Shown here piece after piece: positions 1 to 5,699 of a stretch of 11,061 nucleotides of DNA. The translations under genes and the position numbers were made by a program. This DNA comes from Thalassiosira profunda (lineage: Eukaryota; Bacillariophyta; Thalassiosirophyceae; Thalassiosirales; Thalassiosiraceae). The stretch is taken from the NCBI GenBank assembly GCA_036939355.1, contig JALLAP010000678.1, positions 1-11,061 of the forward strand. Direction: 5' to 3'. The notes under the pieces were generated by a model. The model saw only the letters and a list, made by a program, of their open reading frames with translations, searched no databases and was not told where the DNA came from. The stretch's first letter is position 1. Every line of letters starts with the position of its first letter.

Positions 1-2
1 AG

Positions 3-74
3 GGCGGGGCGAACAACCCGGCCCAGGGGATCGGCGCGCCGGAACTGAAGGTGCAGGCCGCGCGGACGGCGTGA
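3..74 (+). CDS. C-terminal fragment of an unrecognised protein (partial)
   Basis: The first bases read in frame 3 as 23 codons closed by TGA at 72-74. The peptide contains GIGAPELKVQAA and looks more protein-like than the Arg/Gly-rich alternatives in the other two frames. The window cuts off everything upstream, so no family can be named. A plus-strand gene here would fit the alternating strand order of the window and would be convergent with the membrane-protein ORF that ends at 508. Such a short piece could be open by chance. Confidence 0.3.
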   Translation, partial: GGANNPAQGIGAPELKVQAARTA

Positions 75-507
75 GATTGGCTTTCGCGCCGCATAGAGTT
101 TGAGACCAGTGTGCAATAGTGTATCCTAGATGAGGCAGGTGGCCGGGCTTTGCTGACAAGTAACATTCTAAAAATGGCAATTGCTGATAGGTGCATCTAC
201 AGTCACATGTGACGAGTGCCCTTTCTGAGCTGTTGCTCAATCTATTGCAAACATTTGGGATGCTTCTAATGGCACAAGACAGAATCGCTTTCTATTTGTC
301 ACAACCGTTTACAATAGTCTATTCCTAATTACAAGGCCTCATCAATGTGCGGCTAGCCGCTCACATTGGGGCGCAGAATCTGCAAATACATCTCATAATC
401 CATATGCAGTGGCGTGCCCCAGGATCCCGCAAATGGCGCTGAGCCTATAGCTGCTATAGCTACTGGCAGCTCCTCATCACCTCAGCGGAGGCCACAGGGC
501 GCGCGTG
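75..507. other. Convergent intergenic spacer, no gene seen
   Basis: These 433 bases are more AT-rich than the coding blocks and hold no convincing ORF, tRNA-like cloverleaf or long repeat. They would carry the 3' UTRs of the partial plus-strand gene and the minus-strand membrane-protein gene. A short repeated TATAGCT/CTATAGC stretch near 445-465 is the only local pattern I noticed. No canonical AATAAA is obvious in either orientation. Confidence 0.5.
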
Positions 508-801
508 TCATCGCTCCACAAGCAGCCCGCCGTAGATCAATCCCGTGATGAGGACGGATATTATCGGGACCATCACCACGAGGAACTGGACGAGGTGTTC
601 CAGCAAGCCCTCCCTGAGGTCGGACGGCACGCAGTCCTCGAAGAGGATGTCCAGTGCGATCAGGCCCATCAACAGCAGGACCACCGTCGAGAGGACCTCG
701 CCGACGACGTGCAGGACGAGCGAGAGGCCGTAGCGCTCCTTGGTCTGCGGGTCGGACGTTTCTGTGGGTATTCCGCGGAGGAGGTGGTAGAGCGCTATCA
801 T
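508..801 (-). CDS. Small predicted membrane protein with two hydrophobic helices (97 aa, or last exon of a longer one)
   Basis: The 97-residue product has a polar N-terminus and two hydrophobic stretches. One is at about residues 27-53 (LVLHVVGEVLSTVVLLLMGLI), the other at about 70-94 (LVQFLVVMVPIISVLITGLI), joined by an acidic loop, and it ends in LLVER. This suggests a small integral membrane protein. I do not recognise the family. The frame stays open upstream of the ATG at 801 as far as 900, reading FICGDPETEDNFTSR just before it. A pyrimidine-rich stretch ending in AG lies at about 847-862 on the minus strand, so this may instead be the last exon (about 508-846) of a spliced gene. I found no convincing upstream exon before the MYND gene, and the flanking reading frames are Arg-rich shadows. 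Confidence 0.45.
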   Translation of the reverse strand: MIALYHLLRGIPTETSDPQTKERYGLSLVLHVVGEVLSTVVLLLMGLIALDILFEDCVPSDLREGLLEHLVQFLVVMVPIISVLITGLIYGGLLVER

Positions 802-1346
802 CCTGCTGGTGAAGTTGTCCTCGGTCTCGGGGTCTCCACAAATAAACTCAAAGAAGAAGGAACAATGCGTGGGGGGTGGATTGATGTGTCGTCGCCTTCG
901 CTAGTTGGCTCGCGCGCCAAATGAACGCCCCTATCGAGGCACGGCCCTGCTCCTACCAGCCGCAATAAAAAAGAATGAGCGCGTGGCCTGGGTGCTGCGC
1001 CGCGCCAGGTGGTTGGCAGCCACCACGTTCTTGCTTGTTGTTGCAGCAAAAAAAGCGTCTTGGTTCTCGAGAGTTTGGCTGGCTGTCGCGTTTGTGGGAT
1101 TGCTGCGACAAAGAAAAGACACAAGGCCACTTATGCACTATCCTAAGTATCAAAGTGTCCAATCAGACACAATTATTGACACCGTTCAGACATTATTTCA
1201 AGATATCTTTTTATCTTGTGCTTTGGCAGGCTTTGGCGCCCGCCGGCGCCCGCCGCGCCCCCGCCAGCCGCGGCCCCGCCCGCCTCATCAAAGCGTGCAC
1301 CTCACGGCCACCGTTCCCACCGTAGCCACCGCCACCCGCCTCGACG
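802..1346. promoter_or_regulatory. Divergent spacer / probable promoter upstream of the MYND gene
   Basis: This stretch of about 500 bases separates the minus-strand membrane-protein ORF from the MYND gene. The long frames crossing it are Arg/Pro-rich and not convincing. It includes an A/T-rich segment at about 1131-1225 followed by a C-rich segment at about 1228-1290 with repeated GCGCCCGCC units just before the MYND start. The A/T-rich part contains CCAATCA, and no clear TATA box. This looks like core-promoter architecture, but no start site can be fixed from sequence alone. Confidence 0.4.
1155..1170 (+). promoter_or_regulatory. CCAAT-box candidate inside a short inverted repeat
   Basis: GTGTCCAATCAGACAC contains a CCAAT element with the arms GTGTC and GACAC around a six-base centre. 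It lies about 185 bases upstream of the MYND start codon. CCAAT boxes bind NF-Y-type factors in many eukaryotes. A site this short can arise by chance. Confidence 0.25.
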
Positions 1347-2035
1347 ATGAACGCCGAAGATTTGTACACGCGGGAGGACCTCATGACGCCGGAGGAGCTG
1401 GAGGACTTTCATTTGGACCCATCAGATTGCGCCATCCCCACCCCGACCCTCACGCCCTTGCTGAAGAATTGGATCTTGATGGGCGCCGTCGGCGACGACT
1501 CGGATTCGTACATGCACCCCGCCCCCGAGGCCGAGTTCCGGGAGGAATTCGAGCGCCGGCCGCCAGCGCTGGGCGCCAGCCCCAGGCTATTGCTATTGCA
1601 AGCTCTCGAGGCGCACTACAAAATTTTGCCACCCGTCCAGCAGCGATCAATGTACAGCCTCGTCCGGAGCCAATGCTGCGGGAGCTGATTTCCTGCGATG
1701 GCGCCGCGACGCTGCCCGACCTGGTGGGGATCCTGCGGCGGGAGATGGAAGCGGGTACGCCGTCACCGGTGCCCGAATGGTACGAGTTCTCCACCGTCCG
1801 ATTGGGACCGCGCAAAATCGGCTACGACGGATGCAGCAACCGAGGGTGCCTTCGTACCGAAAGCTGTGACAAGCCCCGGTTTGCGAGGTGCTCGAAGTGC
1901 AAGGTGGCGGTGTATCATTCGCGCGAGTGCCAGATTGAGGACTGGAAGGCCCGGCACAAGCAGGTTTGCAAACAGGCAAAGAAGGACAGAGAGATGTTGA
2001 TCAGGACCTGCCAATTTCAACTGAATTTTATGTAG
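1347..2035 (+). CDS. MYND-type zinc-finger protein, frame broken once
   Basis: The ATG frame at 1347 starts MNAEDLYTREDLMTPEELED, is acidic and protein-like, and runs to a stop at 1688. The clear continuation (MLRELISCDGAATLPDLVG, then the zinc finger) lies in the -1 frame and ends at 2035. The join falls between about 1620 and 1670. One extra base in the AAAATTTT run at 1620-1627 would give a continuous product of about 229 residues. The MYND finger spans 1832-1969: GCSNRGC, CSKC, VYHSREC, then DWKARH and VC. MYND fingers are zinc-binding protein-interaction modules in chromatin and signalling proteins. No SET or other catalytic domain is visible, so its role and partners are unknown. The usual Cys of the YCS motif is His here. 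No canonical in-frame -1 slippery heptamer is present. Confidence 0.7.
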
Positions 2036-2183
2036 AGGTGATAGCTGATCATTTCACAATTCGTTGGTCTTCAGGGTGGATTGCAATAGTGAACGATGAA
2101 GGAAATGTAAAGAAAGAAGATGTGAGGATACCGACGGCCGAGTTCAGCTTATTATATCTTCTGTATCACATAACTGCAGTAGT
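2036..2183. other. Short convergent spacer between MYND and TsaE genes
   Basis: The 148 bases separate two facing stop codons and must hold both 3' UTRs. They are A/T-richer than the flanking genes. An open plus-strand frame crosses the spacer, but it runs on into the antisense of TsaE and resembles no known family, so I do not call it. Confidence 0.4.
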
Positions 2184-2984
2184 TCAGTTTGTCTCCGCGG
2201 CAGATGCATCGACGATCAAGTCCTCGAAAAAGCCCTCGGATTCCAGACTCTGCAGCCGTTCCACCCACCGATCCCCGTGCGGCACCAATTTCATGCACCT
2301 GCTCTTCGCCTCTTCGTCTTCCTCGTCGTTCTCCTCCGCATCATCTTGCATTGTCTGCTCTACGGTCAACGTGACCTCCAGTCGCGCGGGAGGCTTCTCC
2401 CTCAGCCTCGACGGCCACTCGACCAAAGAAATGTGATTCGCAAAGACGTTGGCGAGGTCCAGCGGGGCCAGGTCGTCCCCCGCCCCCGACAATCTATACA
2501 AATCCATGTGGTACACGCTGGCCGCCCCGCCGTCCACGGAGTACGCATTCGACAGCAGATAAGTGGGCGAGGTGACCCGCTCGTCCTCCCGCCCCGTCCG
2601 TGCGCGGACGAATCCCCGGGAAAAGCACGTCTTGCCCGCGCCGAGGTCGCCGTCGAGGAGGAGGACGTCGCCCGCCGTAGACCCGACGGACAGGAGGGCC
2701 CCGACGTCCTCCATGTCGTCGGGGGTGGGTATGCAGAGCTCGAGCGTATATTGGCTCGTCGCGGAGAGGCGGTGAATAGAGGACATCGAAGCTATTGATG
2801 ATGAAGTGGAATGGGGTGTAAATGGGTGATGATGTGATGGCAATCTCCGCCGCGGACGGTGATGGCTCCACTGGAAGGCGAAGGCGCCGCGCGGTCGCCG
2901 CAGCGACGCGAGGGCGGACATGGCGGCGGCGGCGCGGACGATTGAGGCGAGCGAGAGGCTTCTGCGGCCCACGTCGAGTGCCAT
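2184..2984 (-). CDS. tsaE: TsaE/YjeE-type ATPase for tRNA t6A modification, with organelle-type presequence
   Basis: The 266-residue protein is TsaE, the P-loop ATPase that in bacteria works with TsaB and TsaD to make N6-threonylcarbamoyladenosine at tRNA position 37. The Walker A motif GDLGAGKT is at residues 112-119, VTSPTYLL at 137-144, HMDLYRL at 159-165 and LVEWPSRL at 187-194. These include the family's conserved Asp (161) and Glu-Trp (189-190). The first 70 or so residues are rich in Arg, His, Ser and Ala with few acidic residues, and are absent from the roughly 150-residue bacterial proteins. I infer a mitochondrial or plastid presequence. An acidic insert (about 213-225) near the C-terminus is unusual. 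I chose the ATG at 2984. ATGs at about residues 22 and 67 are alternatives, and the frame is open to 3227. It shares a 321-bp promoter region with the galactosidase gene. Confidence 0.88.
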   Translation of the reverse strand: MALDVGRRSLSLASIVRAAAAMSALASLRRPRGAFAFQWSHHRPRRRLPSHHHPFTPHSTSSSIASMSSIHRLSATSQYTLELCIPTPDDMEDVGALLSVGSTAGDVLLLDGDLGAGKTCFSRGFVRARTGREDERVTSPTYLLSNAYSVDGGAASVYHMDLYRLSGAGDDLAPLDLANVFANHISLVEWPSRLREKPPARLEVTLTVEQTMQDDAEENDEEDEEAKSRCMKLVPHGDRWVERLQSLESEGFFEDLIVDASAAETN

Positions 2985-3305
2985 GCTGCACCGCAGAGCC
3001 GTCAGCTGGTTGGTCGGGGTTGGGGGAAGGGAGGAGGAGGAGCGAGAGCGAGGGCGGACATCCGGACATAAAGAAACATCCGCGCACTCCGCGCTGCTGT
3101 CTCGGGGCTTTGAGCTTTGAGCGAGCACCTCTGCGCTCATGCCAGCAGCTGCCCCCTCTCCTCCTCTGCAGTCGAAGGCTGAAGGCCGACCACTCTCTCG
3201 CGGCGCTCTTCTGCTCGCAGCGCGCACATTCGAGGCGGCATCCTAAACAAAGCAGTGTCGGAGGCGAACTCAAAACAATCCACTTGGGTGCACCTTGTTT
3301 GCCAC
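2985..3305. promoter_or_regulatory. Divergent promoter region of TsaE and alpha-galactosidase
   Basis: The two start codons face away from each other across 321 bases. Each side has a pyrimidine-rich tract in its own direction of transcription. The TsaE one is at about 3021-3056 (purine-rich on the plus strand), and the galactosidase one at about 3152-3171 (CCCCCTCTCCTCCTCTGCAG). A tandem GCTTTGA pair lies at 3107-3120, and CGGACAT occurs twice at 3055-3070. No TATA box is evident. The assignment as a shared promoter is inferred from gene orientation. Confidence 0.45.
3002..3061 (-). other. Upstream ORF in the TsaE leader (19 codons)
   Basis: On the minus strand an ATG at 3061 opens a 19-codon proline-rich frame, starting MSALALAPPPP, that stops 17 bases before the chosen TsaE start. 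Its first 14 bases (GCGAGGGCGGACAT on the plus strand, 3048-3061) are identical to 2908-2921, where they encode the internal Met of TsaE (MSALAS). If the leader is transcribed, this would act as a uORF. Whether it is translated cannot be told from sequence. Confidence 0.3.
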
Positions 3306-4681
3306 ATGAGCCCTTTGCTCCGCGCCGCAACCTTCCTCGCCGTCGCCCTGGGCTCCACACCAGCATCGTCCAATGGCAATGATTACCTCGCCCAGACGCC
3401 TCCTATGGGATGGAGGAGCTGGAATCAATACGGTCCTAACGTCTCCCAATCCCTCATGGTGCGCGTGTTCGATGGGATGGTGAACCGCTCCCGGCTCGAC
3501 CACTACGGAGTTCCCACATCCCTAGCTGATCTAGGGTACACCGACGTTGGGTTGGACGATGCGTGGCAACTGTGCAACTCCTCGCGGGCCGCGGAGGGGA
3601 TGCATTATCACGACGTCTACGGACGGCCGATTGTGAATGCGACGCGGTTTCCGAATCTGAGAGACATGACGGACCACGCCCACTCGCTCAACCTGACGGC
3701 GGGGTTTTACGGCAACAACTGCATTTGCAGCGACAAGTGCCGGACCGAAGAAGAGTGCGACATGCAAACCAAAGCGGACGTTGAAGCCTTGCTGCAATGG
3801 GGCTTCGATTCGTGGAAGCTGGACGGGTGCGGTGGACAGAACGATTTGGCGCTGTTCGATCATTACTTGCGGGAAATGTCGCCCGACAAGCCGATTTTGG
3901 TGGAGAACTGCCACTGGGGAAATCCCGACTACGACCCCAAGCCGGACTGGTGTCCTTTCAACTATTACCGTTCCAGCGGGGACATTGGCCTCTCGTACGG
4001 GTCGGTTTTGTCCAACCTCGCCTCGGTCGAGAAATACCGCAAAACGAACGCCTCCGTGCCGGGGTGTTGGGCATATCCGGACGGGCTGCAGGTGGGGGTC
4101 CGGCGGAAGGACGATGGAGAGATCGGACTGAGCGACGCCGAGGCGCGAACGCATTTCGGAGCCTGGTGCATCGTCTCCTCGCCCCTCATCCTCGGGCACG
4201 ACATATATGATGATGAAGTGGCAAGGCGTGTGTGGGACATCCTATCGAATCGGGTGGCTATTGCAATCAACCAGGCGTATTACGGGGACAGCGGGGGAGT
4301 GTACGAGACGTCGCCGCCTACGGTATTCCTGGCGAATCCGCTGGCATCGAGCAACGCCCCAAACATTGAGGAGTCTACAGTTGAGGTCCCCTCGTACCAA
4401 TACTTATCGAAGCCGCTTTCAAAGTATAAGGCGGCTGTTCTGCTGATGAATAGTGCAGAGGAGGCAACCACGCTGACGGCCGTGTTTGAGGACATCCCGG
4501 GCTGGCCTCCAACTGCGAAGGGGGTGCATATCATGTGTGGAATGTTTGGATGCACCGGTACGAAGGCACGGACCTGGAAGAGTCTTGGTCAGCCACGGTT
4601 GAAGGGCACGACTGTGCATTCATCGTGGTGGTGTGTTCGTATCATCTGACGGGAGGCGAAACGCTAAGCTCTCCGATCTGA
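3306..4681 (+). CDS. Secreted GH27 alpha-galactosidase, frame broken near the C-terminus
   Basis: This is a glycoside hydrolase family 27 enzyme, which removes terminal alpha-galactose (or alpha-GalNAc) from glycans. From the ATG at 3306 there is a signal peptide of about 22 residues (LLRAATFLAVALG). The barrel follows: MGWRSWN (34-40), GLDDAW (82-87), WKLDGCG (170-176) with nucleophile Asp173, YRSSGD (221-226) with acid/base Asp226, and WAYPDGLQVG (255-264). Six N-glycosylation sequons (near 45, 60, 91, 111, 129, 248) support secretion or a vacuolar location. The ATG frame stops at 4649, but its last 40 or so residues are out of family. The -1 frame from about 4520 reads VWNVWMHRYEG and continues as a proper C-terminal beta domain to 4681. 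One more G in the GGGGG run at 4520-4524 restores 458 residues. An in-frame ATG at 3255 would bury the signal peptide. Confidence 0.88.
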
Positions 4682-4988
4682 AAGCTAAAGCTACAATCTA
4701 ATAAATGCACCAATGCTGATGACAATGTCTATGAATTTTCCTGGACTATGGTAGCAATGCACCAAATCCCAATTCCCCCGGGCCTATCCCTCGACAGCGC
4801 CACAATCCCAAATCCTCCGGGCCTCCTGGCAAGGGACGATGCATCAGATTGATCCATTCCCTCACACTTTCAATGTCCAGCCAAGAGAAGGGCACCCTCT
4901 CCCCCAATCCCAACACAGAGCCCGCCACCCTGCATCTCATATCCCTGCAGTCTTCCATGCGCGGCATTCTCGCTCTCTCCCCCCTCTC
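4682..4988. other. Convergent spacer between galactosidase and RBX1 with a short direct repeat
   Basis: The 307 bases between the facing stop codons are C/T-rich on the plus strand towards RBX1. I see no gene in them. Two copies of a 20-base unit occur at 4765-4784 and 4804-4823 (AATCCCAA, then TCCCCCGGGCC or TCCTCCGGGCC), matching at 18 of 20 positions. Frames crossing the spacer are low-complexity or antisense shadows. Confidence 0.45.
4700..4705 (+). terminator. Candidate polyadenylation signal of the galactosidase gene
   Basis: An AATAAA hexamer lies 19 bases after the restored stop codon, in the A/T-rich start of the 3' spacer. It matches the eukaryotic consensus. Many protists use looser signals, so this is only a candidate. 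Confidence 0.35.
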
Positions 4989-5381
4989 TCACATCCCCAC
5001 GCCGTACCCCGGGATCCGCTCGATCTTCGCAAAGTCCCACTCCTTGTTGCACAGGGGGCACACGCTCCGCGTCCGCAGCCACCTCTGGATGCAATCCAAG
5101 TGGAACACGTGGCCGCAATTCCCGAACGCAATGCTCAATCCGTTGTCGTTCGTCGGGCTGGGATTGGCCTGGTACTCGATGCTCGGCTCGTTGAGCGAGT
5201 TGCGGCAGATGGCGCACGTCTCGGCGCAGGAATCCCACGTCCACATGGCCACGGCGTTCCACTTCTTGATCTCGAAGCGGGGGGCGGGGGCGGTTTTCTT
5301 GCCCGCAGCCTTCTTCTTGTCGGATGCGGCGGGCTTGGCGTCGGCCATCTCGACGTCCTCGGATTTCTTGGTGTCCACCAT
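4989..5381 (-). CDS. RBX1: RBX1/ROC1 RING-box subunit of cullin-RING ubiquitin ligases, third zinc site missing
   Basis: The complete 130-residue protein is RBX1, the RING subunit that docks on cullins and recruits the E2 enzyme for ubiquitin or NEDD8 transfer in nucleus and cytoplasm. A Lys/Ala-rich tail (1-34) precedes the cullin-binding strand RFEIKKWNAVAMWTWD (35-50) and the RING (56-111). The cross-brace ligands are C56, C59, C89, H91, H94, C97, C108 and C111. The last is Cys where animal RBX1 has Asp. The segment between C59 and C89 has the same length as in human RBX1 and aligns without gaps, yet the four ligands of RBX1's third zinc are Ser67, Tyr70, Leu82 and Asp96. It ends DFAKIERIPGYGVGM, longer than the human 108-residue protein. 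RBX2 and APC11 fit less well, because QAN, RWLRTRSVCPL and NKEWDF are RBX1-like. It shares a 318-bp spacer with the divergent methyltransferase gene. Confidence 0.93.
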   Translation of the reverse strand: MVDTKKSEDVEMADAKPAASDKKKAAGKKTAPAPRFEIKKWNAVAMWTWDSCAETCAICRNSLNEPSIEYQANPSPTNDNGLSIAFGNCGHVFHLDCIQRWLRTRSVCPLCNKEWDFAKIERIPGYGVGM

Positions 5382-5699
5382 TCTGTTCTTGTGGTTGGCA
5401 CAACAAAAATGATGTCGGAGGCTGGACGGTCGCTTGTGGCGTAAAGGATGGAACGTGCCTCTGAAAATGGGACAGAAAGTGGAGAACAGGGCGCGTCAGG
5501 AGGCGGTGGCAACGGCAGAAGAAGGGCGGCGAGGCCAGGGGTGGTCGGCCAGGGGGTGGTCCAGGCGGCGGGAGGGGGGCAAAAATGCCGAGCACCGAGA
5601 GCCGAGAGCAATATTGTAATAATAAATCCAGAGCCTGAGCGACGCACGCACGACGACGGGTGCTGGTTTGCAGTGGAAGGCAGGAGAGAGGCCTGCACC
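5382..5699. promoter_or_regulatory. Divergent promoter region of RBX1 and the methyltransferase-like gene
   Basis: The start codons are 318 bases apart. The middle is strongly G-rich on the plus strand (about 5500-5580). An A/T-rich element, CAATATTGTAATAATAAAT, lies at about 5611-5629, some 70-90 bases before the methyltransferase ATG, and could be a TATA-like core. The frame upstream of 5700 is open back to another ATG at 5448, so part of this region could be coding if that start is used. Confidence 0.4.
5533..5561 (+). repeat. Two-copy tandem repeat of 14-15 bases
   Basis: GGCCAGGGGTGGTC is followed directly by GGCCAGGGGGTGGTC, identical except for one added G. It lies within the G-rich centre of the RBX1/methyltransferase spacer. 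It may be a factor-binding pair or simple slippage. Confidence 0.6.

Noticed and set aside
921..968. A short ORF starting ATGAACGCC like the MYND gene's own ATGAACGCC at 1347
   Set aside because: Only nine bases match, which is within chance for this span. It is weaker than the repeats upstream of the carrier and TsaE.
798..1130. Minus-strand frame starting MALCLFFVAAIPQT, resembling a signal peptide
   Set aside because: The rest is Arg/Pro-rich, there is no proper ATG context, and it conflicts with the membrane-protein frame at its 3' end.
905..1615. The 5' part of the long plus-strand frame that contains the MYND finger
   Set aside because: Before about 1620 it is Arg/Pro-rich low complexity. 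The 1347 frame is far more protein-like there, so only the 3' part of this frame is coding.
1619..1628. Programmed -1 frameshifting in the MYND gene at AAAATTTT
   Set aside because: In the zero frame the codons are AAA ATT TTG, which does not fit X XXY YYZ. A missing base is simpler.
1966..2436. Plus-strand 156-codon frame across the MYND/TsaE spacer
   Set aside because: It overlaps the end of MYND and the antisense of TsaE and becomes Ser-rich low complexity. No family is evident.
3531..4199. A 222-codon minus-strand frame inside the galactosidase gene
   Set aside because: It lies fully antisense to catalytic-domain codons with clear GH27 motifs, so it is a shadow.
4518..4526. Programmed -1 frameshifting in the galactosidase at AAGGGGGTG
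   Set aside because: The codons AAG GGG GTG do not give a slippery heptamer in register, and secreted GH27 enzymes are not known for recoding. A homopolymer undercall is favoured.
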